Of a DNA stretch of 64,000 nt, positions 45,447-53,705 are shown in pieces. The position numbers were made by a program, and so were the translations under genes. Positions within the stretch are counted from its first letter, which is position 1. Every line of letters starts with the position of its first letter. This stretch comes from Halomonas sp. PR-M31 (GTDB lineage Bacteria; Pseudomonadota; Gammaproteobacteria; Pseudomonadales; Halomonadaceae), in contig NZ_JIBT01000001.1 in assembly GCF_001039575.1 (NCBI RefSeq), positions 124,001-188,000 on the forward strand. Direction: 5' to 3'. The notes under the pieces were generated by a model. That model was given only the letters and a program-made list of their open reading frames with translations. It was not told the origin of the DNA and made no database searches.

Positions 45447-45719
45447 TTAGGGTTGGTCGTAATGCCCTCCAATAGCGAAGATGTAAATCGACCTGTCGTC
45501 GAACCGGTATATGAGCCTGTCTTTTTGCGAGATACGCCTTGACCAAAAGCCTGATAAGTTATGTTTAAGCGGTTCAGGTTTGCCGATGCCGGACGCTGGA
45601 TCATCAGAGCGGAGCATTTCCTTCAAAAGTTTGCAGAGAGCCTTATGCAGCTTTTTGTCTTTCTCACGTATTTTTTCATAGGCTTCCCAAGTGCTGCCTT
45701 CAAATACCAGTGATCTCAT
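45447..45719 (-). CDS. yoeB: YoeB-family mRNA interferase toxin
   Basis: 90 residues. YoeB/Txe marks are LVFEGSTWEAYEKIREKDKKL, GKPEPLKHNLSGFWSRRI, DRLIYRF and the C-terminal GGHYDQ with the catalytic His-Tyr. YoeB cleaves mRNA at the ribosomal A site. The gene overlaps the antitoxin gene by 20 bases, the usual arrangement. Confidence 0.95.
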   Translation of the reverse strand: MRSLVFEGSTWEAYEKIREKDKKLHKALCKLLKEMLRSDDPASGIGKPEPLKHNLSGFWSRRISQKDRLIYRFDDRSIYIFAIGGHYDQP

Positions 45720-45972
45720 TCATCTGCTCATCATCAGGTGAGTATCCTTTCCCTTTGCTGTGAGTATCGAGAGAGGCTGCAATCTGTTGCATCAGATCTT
45801 GGTTCTGAAGAACATGTAAGGTTTCTTGTTCTCTTTCCCAGTCGTCGGCGCTCATGACCACGAAAGCCTCTCCGGCACGACGTGTCACCTTTAGAGGTTC
45901 GTGCCTGGTAATGACTTGCTCTACAAGGCTTTTCAGGTTGTCTCTAAATTTGTTCACGCTGACAACGTCCAT
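45700..45972 (-). CDS. yefM: YefM/Phd-family antitoxin
   Basis: 90 residues with N-terminal DNA-binding fold MDVVSVNKFRDNLKSLVEQV, the conserved VVMSADDWEREQETLHVL core and a flexible C-terminus that wraps the toxin. It neutralises YoeB and represses the operon together with it. The 209 bases upstream, up to the divergent MliC-type gene, hold the promoter; no convincing gene was seen there. Confidence 0.94.
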   Translation of the reverse strand: MDVVSVNKFRDNLKSLVEQVITRHEPLKVTRRAGEAFVVMSADDWEREQETLHVLQNQDLMQQIAASLDTHSKGKGYSPDDEQMNEITGI

Positions 45973-46181
45973 GACTTTACCATTACGTACGGGATTTCAG
46001 TACGACTATATCGCAATAGCCAGGACAAGGCCAAGCACAGCGACAATCTTTTCGTTGCGGTCTTGTCTCCACTCCAAGAGTGGGCATGCTGCAAGCGTCA
46101 GCGCCTGATCGAAATTGGCTTGACGCGACATGAGTTTTTGCACGATCTTGCCGCGAGGCTTGTGAAAGGAGTGTATCGTCC

Positions 46182-46616
46182 ATGAATCTAAGGTCATCCA
46201 ATCTTGTTGTTGGTGCATTGCTATTCACCTCCATAGCATTGGCAGGATGCGTCAACGGTGGTGCTTCAGGCTCCAAAAATTCGAGCGTCAGCCAAGCCGG
46301 TGATTTGCAGTTTGAACAAAGGACTTACCGCTATACCTGCGATAACAATCAGGTAATAGAAGCAAGATACGTGACAACGCAGAAAGGCAACGAGGATGGC
46401 CCCGTTCTTCTTGTACTTCACTACAAGGATCAGCTCTTTGGCCTTGCGCCTGCCGTATCGGCCAGTGGCAGTCGTTATATCGGCCATGCAGGGTTAACGA
46501 CAGGTTCCGGCTTGGAGTGGTGGGGAAAGGGCAGTGACGCATGGCTGAGCCGCTTCACCGGTGACAATGCCCAGGAGACTGAACGACTGCAAACCTGCCG
46601 TCTTGATAAGTCTTGA
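46182..46616 (+). CDS. MliC-type membrane-bound lysozyme inhibitor, lipoprotein
   Basis: 144 residues. Lipobox in TSIALAGC. The mature domain has YRYTCDNNQVIEARYV and SASGSRYIGHAGLTTGSGLEWWGKGSDA, the MliC/PliC pattern including a Cys pair and the WxGKG loop that enters the lysozyme active site. It would protect peptidoglycan from C-type lysozyme at the outer membrane. AAAGGAGTG lies about ten bases before the ATG. Confidence 0.88.
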   Translation: MNLRSSNLVVGALLFTSIALAGCVNGGASGSKNSSVSQAGDLQFEQRTYRYTCDNNQVIEARYVTTQKGNEDGPVLLVLHYKDQLFGLAPAVSASGSRYIGHAGLTTGSGLEWWGKGSDAWLSRFTGDNAQETERLQTCRLDKS

Positions 46617-46765
46617 ACGGTACGCTCAAGGCGTCATGTGTAGATATGTAGAAAGGTTTACTCAATAAAAATGAGATATGAGCGCTCTGCTGCTTACTGT
46701 CGACGGTGGCAGCAGAGTCTGTCAGATGAAATCATCGCGTGGAACGAAGCAAAGCGCTATGGTCG

Positions 46766-47173
46766 TCACCTGACTTCCTTGGTACCGGGCAGGGCAAGCG
46801 CGCGGTTATCGAAGGTATAGGTTCCCGAGTACGGCTCGCCTTTCGAGCGTGCAAGATAGGCGGCTTTTCTGGCAATCAAGGCATCCGGGAAATCTGCATT
46901 CGTTTGCCGGTAATCCTGCAAAGCCTGCCATACCGTCTCGTCGTCTTCGAACATCAGCGTCGGTTCTTGTAGCAAGCATTCGATGGCATCGATCAACGCT
47001 TGCTTGTCGGCACGATACTTCTTGCCTTTCAATGTCCAGAGCGTTTCGACAAGCACGATATCCGTTATCAGTACCAGTGTTTCGCCTTGGATCAACGCCT
47101 TGGCTCGGTGCGTTTGGGCCTCATCGTCCTGCAATAGATAACGCAAGAGCACATTAGTATTGATGGCGATCAC
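46766..47173 (-). CDS. VapC-like PIN-domain toxin with substituted first acidic residue
   Basis: 135 residues from GTG 47173, overlapping the antitoxin stop. PIN-domain acidic residues are present in IVLVETLWTLKG, NADFPDALIARKA and TYTFDNRALALPG, but the first, normally Asp in DTNVLLR, is Asn (AINTNVLLRYLL). That Asp binds the catalytic metal, so activity may be lost or reduced. PIN toxins cleave tRNA or rRNA. Confidence 0.92.
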   Translation of the reverse strand: MIAINTNVLLRYLLQDDEAQTHRAKALIQGETLVLITDIVLVETLWTLKGKKYRADKQALIDAIECLLQEPTLMFEDDETVWQALQDYRQTNADFPDALIARKAAYLARSKGEPYSGTYTFDNRALALPGTKEVR

Positions 47174-47427
47174 GTCGCCGATTTCCGGTTGGCATCACGC
47201 TGTTCCACTGCTTCTTGCAAGGAGTCTTCATCGCTGAGGGAAGGGTCTCCCGAAAGATGGGCAAGCGCGCCCTCGGCTGCACCAACGTGCTGTCTCATCA
47301 AGGTGATTTGACCGTCGTGGATGAACACCTTGACCTTGTCGCCGGGCGTGATGCCTATCTCCCGACAGAGGTCAATGGGTAGCGTGATTTGCCGCTTCGA
47401 GCTGACGGTAGCTAGAGTCTTGGCCAT
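47170..47427 (-). CDS. AbrB/MazE-type antitoxin (VapB-like)
   Basis: 85 residues from ATG 47427 with AAAGGAGCGAATCCT. The swapped-hairpin AbrB fold is MAKTLATVSSKRQITLPIDL, followed by IGITPGDKVKVFIHDGQITL. The C-terminal part binds the PIN toxin encoded next. About 180 bases upstream are gene-free and hold the promoter. Confidence 0.9.
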   Translation of the reverse strand: MAKTLATVSSKRQITLPIDLCREIGITPGDKVKVFIHDGQITLMRQHVGAAEGALAHLSGDPSLSDEDSLQEAVEQRDANRKSAT

Positions 47428-47605
47428 AGGATTCGCTCCTTTACGCATCAGGATGAATAAACGCTGAGTATGCTTTACTTTTTGCGAATAGTAAATTTCA
47501 AAGCGATGTCAGCAAATTCATCAATGGACAGCAGCGGTAGCTGATAGGGGAAAGGCAAACTGTTAGGCTGCTCACACCAACCGTCACCGGCCTCGTTAAC
47601 CCGAC

Positions 47606-48922
47606 ATGCCCACTCCGGCTTCTCCCTTGCCGCGCCATGCACTGGCCGGGCTGCTAATCCTTTCCGGCCTGCTGCTTCAGATTCTCGGTTTCACTGATTT
47701 CGTTTCGGTGCCGCATCTAGTGGGCTACGCCCTCTGGCTGGCGACGCTGCTGCTGTGGCGCGATATTCCCAAACGTACCCGGCTTCAGGCAGGAGTCCTC
47801 GCCGGGCTCGGGCTTGCCATGCTGCTGCTGACCGACCTCCATTATGAAGAGTCCGTGCGCTGGCCGGGTATCCTCGACGGCAATACCCATGTGGTGGCGA
47901 TGCTGGTGGGGGTCAGTTTCATCGGGTTGATCGGCAATCGCCGAAAACGCTCTCTCGGGCGCTCCGTCACTGGATTACGCGGTACCGCCGGTACCTGGTT
48001 GGGCGTCCATCTGCTGGGGACCATTCTCAATCTCTCGACGGTATTCATGATCGGCGATCGTCTTGCCAGGCATGGCCCTCTTTCCCTACCCCAGCTGTTG
48101 GCCCTCAACCGTGGCCTTTCCAGCGCGGCGCTCTGGTCGCCTTTCTTTGCTTCCATGGGCGTGGTGATGACACTTGCGCCGCAAATGACCTATCTGAATG
48201 TGTTGGCCGTGGGCATGCCCTTGGCACTGCTGGCCGGCGTGGTCACGCTGATCGATCTTTCCCGACGCTTCGATCTTTCGGAAGTGGCAGGGTTTTCTCT
48301 CTCGCCGCGCAGCCTGATGATGCCGTCTGGCATGGCCTTGCTGGTGCTGCTCTTTCATTATCAACTGCTGCCAGGGTTGCAGATCATCAGCATCATTACT
48401 TTCCTGCTGCCGGCGGTGGCATTGCTCAGCAACCTGGTTCAAGGACCACGCTGGACGCTCAAGCGCGTTCGTCAGCACACGCTTGAGCGGCTGCCCGCCA
48501 TGCGCGGCGAGATCTCTCTTTTTCTTTGCGCGGGGCTCTTCACCTTGGGGCTTTCGAGTCTGATCGATGCCGCAACTAACGGCGAATGGACGCTTTTTGC
48601 CGAGTTCGGCGCTGTTCAAGGGGTGATCAGCTTCCTGGCTATCGTGGCAAGCGCCATTGCCGGTCTGCATCCCATCATCGGCGTGTCGGTGCTTGCCTCG
48701 ATGCTGAATCTTCAGGGAGGCGAACAGACCCTGTTCGCTTTCGTCGCTCTCGGCGCCTGGGCGGTGGGCACCGCCGTAGGTCCTCTTTCGGGCATCAATC
48801 TTTCGCTACAGGGGCGCTACGGCGTCAGCGGCTACCGCATGATGAAGCACAGCCTGGGCTATGCGGCAGTGATGGCAGGATTGGTATCGGTAGGCATCTT
48901 CGGGCTCGATTTCTGGTTGTGA
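47606..48922 (+). CDS. Polytopic membrane protein of unknown function
   Basis: 438 residues with about 12 hydrophobic segments, such as LAGLLILSGLLLQILGFTDF and LGAWAVGTAVGPLSGINLSLQG. The overall look is of a transporter of the ion-transporter superfamily (two-repeat membrane protein with a GxxxG-rich end), but no family was identified and the substrate is unknown. No clear Shine-Dalgarno is present before ATG 47606. It stands alone between the vapBC-like pair and a LysE-type gene. Confidence 0.75.
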   Translation: MPTPASPLPRHALAGLLILSGLLLQILGFTDFVSVPHLVGYALWLATLLLWRDIPKRTRLQAGVLAGLGLAMLLLTDLHYEESVRWPGILDGNTHVVAMLVGVSFIGLIGNRRKRSLGRSVTGLRGTAGTWLGVHLLGTILNLSTVFMIGDRLARHGPLSLPQLLALNRGLSSAALWSPFFASMGVVMTLAPQMTYLNVLAVGMPLALLAGVVTLIDLSRRFDLSEVAGFSLSPRSLMMPSGMALLVLLFHYQLLPGLQIISIITFLLPAVALLSNLVQGPRWTLKRVRQHTLERLPAMRGEISLFLCAGLFTLGLSSLIDAATNGEWTLFAEFGAVQGVISFLAIVASAIAGLHPIIGVSVLASMLNLQGGEQTLFAFVALGAWAVGTAVGPLSGINLSLQGRYGVSGYRMMKHSLGYAAVMAGLVSVGIFGLDFWL

Positions 48923-49000
48923 GGTGAGTCTAGCCATCTTGTCAGCTCTATCCCGCACCCATCGGCTACACTCTATTTTCAATAAGAATAGGAAGCCGCC

Positions 49001-49609
49001 ATGTCCTGGGAGTTCTTGCTGACGTCATTCGTCGTCGTGCTGTTACCCGGCACGGGTGTGATCTACACGCTTGCCGTTGGCCTGGGTCGAGGGTTTCAAG
49101 CCAGCGTTGCCGCTGCCTTGGGGTGCACGTTCGGCATCGTGCCTGCCGCTGTCGCTAGTATCCTCGGACTGGCGGCCCTGTTGCATACAAGCGCATTGAT
49201 GTTTCAGGTGTTCAAGTATCTTGGGGTGGTTTATCTCTTCTATATGGCCTGGAGCATTCTGCGTGAGGGCGGCGCCCTCGACGTTACCGGCAATACAACC
49301 AGGGAGAACATGCGGCGTATCGCCGTGAGAGGGACGCTGCTCAATGTATTGAACCCGAAGCTGTCGCTGTTCTTCCTTGCCTTCCTGCCCCAGTTCGTGA
49401 CGCCGGGCGCCGAAAACGCCACCCTGGCACTTGTCGGTCTTGCCGCGATCTTCATGCTGATGACGTTTGTGGTCTTCATCGGTTACGGCGCGTTTGCGTC
49501 GCTTGCTCGGGATTACGTGATCCGACGGCCTAGAGTCTTGCAATGGATCAGGCGCGCCTTCGCTGGGGCCTTCGGTTTTCTCGGGGCCAGGCTGGCAACT
49601 TCCGAATGA
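49001..49609 (+). CDS. LysE/RhtB-family amino-acid exporter
   Basis: 202 residues, full length, six helices. Family segments are LLPGTGVIYTLAVGLGRGF, FKYLGVVYLFYMAWSILREGG and NVLNPKLSLFFLAFLPQFV. It probably exports an amino acid such as homoserine, threonine or lysine. ATAGGAAGCCGCC precedes the ATG. Confidence 0.92.
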   Translation: MSWEFLLTSFVVVLLPGTGVIYTLAVGLGRGFQASVAAALGCTFGIVPAAVASILGLAALLHTSALMFQVFKYLGVVYLFYMAWSILREGGALDVTGNTTRENMRRIAVRGTLLNVLNPKLSLFFLAFLPQFVTPGAENATLALVGLAAIFMLMTFVVFIGYGAFASLARDYVIRRPRVLQWIRRAFAGAFGFLGARLATSE

Positions 49610-49718
49610 TGGGGCTTGTTGCCGTGCTTTTTAGGCTAGGCATGGCGTTTATTCCCAATCCTCGACGCTGGCTGGTTAGAATGGTCCTTGCCTTTCATCG
49701 TCGATTGAGGAGCCTCGC

Positions 49719-50585
49719 ATGAGCGCCACCGACACCTGGATACTCACCGCCCAATGCCCCAGCCGCCTTGGCACCGTGGATGTGGTCACCCGCTTCCTGA
49801 AGGAGCAGCATTGCTACATCACCGAACTCAACTCCTTCGATGATCGTCTGGCAGAGCGTTTCTTCATCCGTGTCGAGTTTCGACCCGAAAACGAGGGGTT
49901 CGATGATGAGCGCTTCCAGGCCGAATTTGCCCCTCGGGCGGCAGAGTTCGACATGACCTTCGAGTTGGCCGCACCCGGCAGGCGCACCCCGGTGGTGATC
50001 ATGGTTTCCAAGACGGATCATTGTCTTAACGATCTGCTTTATCGCTACCGTACCGGTCAGCTGTCCATCGATGTGCGGGCGATCATCTCCAATCACCCGG
50101 ATCTCGAACCCCTGGCCGTCTGGCATGAAATTCCCTATCACCACTGCCCGATAACGCCGGAAACCAAGCCCCAGCAGGAAGCCGAGGTGTGGCGTATCAT
50201 CGAGGAAACCGGCGCCGAGCTGGTGATCCTGGCGCGCTACATGCAGGTGCTCTCGAGCGAGATGTGTACCCGCCTGAGTGGCTGGGCGATCAATATCCAT
50301 CACTCTTTGCTGCCAGGGTTCAAGGGCGCCAAGCCTTATCATCAGGCCTACGAGAAAGGGGTCAAGCTGGTCGGTGCCACGGCCCACTACATCAATGACG
50401 ATCTTGACGAAGGGCCGATCATCACCCAAGGCGTGGAAGTGGTGGATCACAGCCACTACCCGGAGGATCTGGTGGCCAAAGGCCGGGACATCGAACGCCA
50501 GACCCTGGCCCGGGCGGTGGATTACCACCTGCAGCGCCGGGTGTTTTTGCATGCCAAACGCACGGTGGTGTTTGCGGGGAGCTGA
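49719..50585 (+). CDS. purU: Formyltetrahydrofolate deformylase
   Basis: 288 residues: an N-terminal ACT domain (DTWILTAQCPSRLGTVDVVT) and a formyltransferase-type catalytic domain with INIHHSLLPGFKGAKPYHQA and the catalytic Asp in LDEGPIITQ. It hydrolyses 10-formyl-tetrahydrofolate to formate and tetrahydrofolate. In several proteobacteria purU is in or near the glyA-sox operon, where it drains one-carbon units made from sarcosine; here it is 11 kb away but on the same strand. GAGGAGCCTCGC is the Shine-Dalgarno. Confidence 0.96.
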   Translation: MSATDTWILTAQCPSRLGTVDVVTRFLKEQHCYITELNSFDDRLAERFFIRVEFRPENEGFDDERFQAEFAPRAAEFDMTFELAAPGRRTPVVIMVSKTDHCLNDLLYRYRTGQLSIDVRAIISNHPDLEPLAVWHEIPYHHCPITPETKPQQEAEVWRIIEETGAELVILARYMQVLSSEMCTRLSGWAINIHHSLLPGFKGAKPYHQAYEKGVKLVGATAHYINDDLDEGPIITQGVEVVDHSHYPEDLVAKGRDIERQTLARAVDYHLQRRVFLHAKRTVVFAGS

Positions 50586-50645
50586 TGAGAAGCTAATAAA
50601 ATACCAGCTCAGTCGTAAAATCAAAGAGCAAGTGGTGAAAAGTAG

Positions 50646-51632
50646 TTATGTATTCCTCCAAGCATCTTCATTCACGAGATTGATCGGCCGCTGGCCCTTG
50701 AGCGCCAGGGTGATGTTGTCCACGGCACGCTGGGCCATGGCGTTGCGGGTCTCGGTCGTAGCCGAGCCGATATGCGGCAGCGCCACCACGTTGTTCATGT
50801 GCGGCAAGGGAGAGTCCTTTGGCAGCGGCTCCTGCTCGAACACGTCGAGGCCGGCGGCCCTGATCTCGCCGTTCTTCAGCGCCGCGATCAGTGCCGGTTC
50901 GTCGACCACCTTGCCCCGGGCGATGTTGACGAAGATCGCCGAAGGTTTCATCAGCGAGAACTCCCGTGCGCCGATCAGTTTCTCCGTGTCTTCGGTCAGG
51001 GGCACGGTGACGCAGACGAAGTCGGCCTCGGCGAGCAGCGCATCGAGTTCGCGACGTTCGGCGCCGAGTTCGGTTTCCAGTTCCGGCTTGGGGGAGGCGT
51101 TGGAATAGAGAATTTTCATGCCGAATCCCAGGGCGCCGCGGCGCGCGATGGCGGCGCCGATACGCCCGAAGCCGACCATCCCTAAGGTCTTGCCGTGCAC
51201 GTCGCTGCCGAACTGGGCTTCATTGATGCTTGTTTTCCAGTCGCCGCGCTTGATGAACTCGGCAAGTTCCACTGCGCGCCGGGCGGTGGCCATGATCAGC
51301 AGAAAGCCGGTATCGGCGGTGGTTTCGGTGAGCACATCCGGGGTGTTGCACAGCAGGATGCCGCGACGGGTCAGCTCGTCGATCGGATAGTTGTCGACCC
51401 CCACCGAGATACTGGCGATGGCTTCCAGCTTGGGTGCCATATTGAGCAGCTCGGAGGTGACGGACAAGCTGGCGCCGCCGACCAGACCGTGGGCATCTTT
51501 TAGCGCCTCATGAAAGGCCGGGTCGTTGGCCAGGTCGGTGCCTGAGAAGCGCGTCAACTCGAAATCCCGGGATAGCGCGGCCAGCTGATCGTCGGTCAAT
51601 CGGCCATAGACGAGAACGGGTTTCTTGTTCAG
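50646..51632 (-). CDS. D-2-hydroxyacid dehydrogenase (GhrB/hydroxypyruvate reductase-like)
   Basis: About 328 residues. NAD(P) motif GMVGFGRIGAAIARRG; catalytic Arg in FVNIARGKVVDE, Glu in DVFEQEP and His in ALPHIGSATTE. It likely reduces glyoxylate, hydroxypyruvate or 2-ketogluconate. The best ribosome site (AGAGGAG, seven bases) precedes a CTG at 51632 encoding LNKKPVLVYG; the only upstream in-frame start, GTG 51710, has none. A CTG start is therefore proposed. The gene is convergent with purU. Confidence 0.85.
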   Translation of the reverse strand: MNKKPVLVYGRLTDDQLAALSRDFELTRFSGTDLANDPAFHEALKDAHGLVGGASLSVTSELLNMAPKLEAIASISVGVDNYPIDELTRRGILLCNTPDVLTETTADTGFLLIMATARRAVELAEFIKRGDWKTSINEAQFGSDVHGKTLGMVGFGRIGAAIARRGALGFGMKILYSNASPKPELETELGAERRELDALLAEADFVCVTVPLTEDTEKLIGAREFSLMKPSAIFVNIARGKVVDEPALIAALKNGEIRAAGLDVFEQEPLPKDSPLPHMNNVVALPHIGSATTETRNAMAQRAVDNITLALKGQRPINLVNEDAWRNT

Positions 51633-51722
51633 CGTAATTCTCCTCTTGATAGTGGGCCTATATCGTACCGCGTCACAGCGAGTGATATAACGCAGAAGAC
51701 GCAACGCCACCCGGGATGTTTC

Positions 51723-53144
51723 ATGACCGATCGTTCACACCTCAACGCCGACCTCGAACGCCTGCTCGCTGCCCAGCGCGAGGCTTTCAATCGGGAGCCC
51801 ATGCCGGAGGCGGCGGCGCGCATTCGTCTGCTCAAGGCGCTCAGGGGAAGCCTGATTCGCCATCAGGATGCCCTGATCGAGGCCATCAGCCACGACTTCG
51901 GCCGTCGTTCGCCTCATGAAACCCGCTTCGCGGAGATATTGCCGACGGTGCAGGGTATCGATTATGCGGTGAAACGGATACGCCGCTGGATGAAGCCTTC
52001 CCGGCGTCGGGTCGGGATAGCCTTTCAGCCAGGCCGGGCGCGGGTGGTGTATCAGCCCCTCGGCGTGGTGGGCATCATCGTGCCCTGGAACTATCCGCTC
52101 TATCTGGCCATGAGCCCCTTGATCGCCGCCCTGGCCGCCGGCAATCGGGCGATGCTCAAGATGAGTGAGTTCACCCCGGCCACCGCCGAGGTCGTGGCCC
52201 GCTTGCTGGGCGAGGTCTTCGAGGAAGACCGGGTCGCGGTGGTTACCGGCGAGGCGGATATCGGCCGGGCGTTCTCGCAGCTACCCTTCGATCATCTGCT
52301 GTTCACCGGCAGCACCGCGGTAGGCAAGCACGTGATGCGCGCCGCCGCGGACAATCTGACCCCGGTGACCCTGGAGCTGGGCGGCAAGTCGCCGGCCATC
52401 GTCTCCAGGGACGTACCCATCGAGCATGCCGCCGAGCGCATCGCCTTCGGCAAGGGACTCAATGCCGGCCAGACCTGCGTCGCGCCGGATTACGTACTCT
52501 GCCCGCGAGAGCGGGTGGACGAACTCGAGGCGGCGCTGCGCCAGGCGTTCACACGGCTCTACCCGAGCCTCGTTGACAACCCGGACTACACCCGGATCGT
52601 CAACGAGCGTCAGTATCGACGGCTCGTCGACGTCCTCGACGATGCCCGGGCCAAGGGTGCCCGCGTGATCGCCATCAATCCGGCCGATGAGAACTTCGAG
52701 GGTTCGCGAGTGATACCGCCGACCCTGCTGCTCGATGTCACCGATGACATGCGGGCCATGCAGGAGGAAATCTTCGGCCCGCTGCTGCCGATCGTCCCGG
52801 TCGATGATATCGAGGAAGCGATGGCTTATGTGGCTCGTCGTCCGCGCCCGCTGGCGCTGTACTACTTCGGCTATAACAGGGCCGAGCAGCGCCGCTTGAT
52901 GAGCCACACCCACGCCGGCGGCATGTGCGTGAACGACAGCGTGCTCCACGTGGCCCAGGAGGACATGCCCTTCGGCGGCATCGGCGCCTCGGGCATGGGC
53001 CATTATCATGGTCACGAGGGCTTCCTCACCTTCAGCAAGGCCAAGGGGGTGTTCATCAAGCAGCGCCTCAACACGGCCAAGCTGATCTACCCGCCTTATG
53101 GCGGCAAGCTACAAATGCTGATTTATCGCTGGTTTGTACGGTGA
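51723..53144 (+). CDS. Coniferyl-aldehyde-dehydrogenase-like aldehyde dehydrogenase
   Basis: 473 residues. The catalytic Cys lies in GLNAGQTCVAPDYV and the general-base Glu in TLELGGKSPAIV; VVGIIVPWNYPLYLAMSPL is the NAD fold start. The class is that of coniferyl aldehyde dehydrogenase, NAD(P)-dependent and broad. It is followed within 10 bases by a Tat-signal protein and a GMC oxidoreductase, so alcohol-to-aldehyde-to-acid oxidation is a plausible joint job. Confidence 0.9.
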   Translation: MTDRSHLNADLERLLAAQREAFNREPMPEAAARIRLLKALRGSLIRHQDALIEAISHDFGRRSPHETRFAEILPTVQGIDYAVKRIRRWMKPSRRRVGIAFQPGRARVVYQPLGVVGIIVPWNYPLYLAMSPLIAALAAGNRAMLKMSEFTPATAEVVARLLGEVFEEDRVAVVTGEADIGRAFSQLPFDHLLFTGSTAVGKHVMRAAADNLTPVTLELGGKSPAIVSRDVPIEHAAERIAFGKGLNAGQTCVAPDYVLCPRERVDELEAALRQAFTRLYPSLVDNPDYTRIVNERQYRRLVDVLDDARAKGARVIAINPADENFEGSRVIPPTLLLDVTDDMRAMQEEIFGPLLPIVPVDDIEEAMAYVARRPRPLALYYFGYNRAEQRRLMSHTHAGGMCVNDSVLHVAQEDMPFGGIGASGMGHYHGHEGFLTFSKAKGVFIKQRLNTAKLIYPPYGGKLQMLIYRWFVR

Positions 53145-53154
53145 GGGAGGGCCG

Positions 53155-53682
53155 ATGCCGATTGTGATCTCGCGCCGCGAACTCCTGAAGCTGGGCCTGG
53201 GCGCCAGCTTGACCCTGACCACGGTGGGGGTCACGGCGAGCCTCTCGGGTTGCTCATCCGCTCAGCCGGCGGCGGGTTTCATGGTGCTGCGCGACAGCGA
53301 TCTGGGGCTGCTGGCCGTGTTGCTTCCTGCGGTGATCGGCCCTCATCCTGCCCTGGCAGACAATGAAAGCGCCGCCGATGCGACGCTTCGTCAGCTCGAT
53401 CGCAGCCTGGCGGCCATGTCGCCGGCCATTCACAAGGACGTTTGCGAGCTGCTCGATCTGCTCAACCTGCCGCTCACCCGAGGCCCATTGACCGGTGTTT
53501 GGAGCGCCTGGGAGAACGCATCACCCGGCCAGATCGATGCCTTTCTGATTCGCTGGCGCGACAGCCGCTTTGACTTGCTGCGTCAAGGGGTCAAGGCGCT
53601 CAATCAGCTGCTGTCGATGGCCTGGTACGCGCTGCCCATGGCCTGGGCCGAGACCGGCTATCCCGGGCCGCCGCGCGTATGA
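53155..53682 (+). CDS. Tat-signal small subunit-like protein (gluconate 2-dehydrogenase subunit 3-like)
   Basis: 175 residues from ATG 53155 (GAGGGAGGG upstream). The N-terminus has a twin-arginine signal (SRRELLKLGLGASLTLTT) and a Cys in LSGCSSA that could be lipidated. The rest (LRDSDLGLLAVLLPAVIG, LDLLNLPLTRGPLTGVW) looks like the small escort subunits that travel with flavin dehydrogenases of the GMC family. It lies 23 bases before the GMC gene and would help export or stabilise it. Confidence 0.75.
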   Translation: MPIVISRRELLKLGLGASLTLTTVGVTASLSGCSSAQPAAGFMVLRDSDLGLLAVLLPAVIGPHPALADNESAADATLRQLDRSLAAMSPAIHKDVCELLDLLNLPLTRGPLTGVWSAWENASPGQIDAFLIRWRDSRFDLLRQGVKALNQLLSMAWYALPMAWAETGYPGPPRV

Positions 53683-53705
53683 ATGACCACAGGAGATAAA
53701 CGCCC

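Noticed and set aside
46006-46218. Small minus-strand frame of 70 codons between yefM and the MliC-type gene
   Set aside because: Overlaps the start of the MliC-type gene, has no convincing ribosome site or family; more likely promoter DNA.
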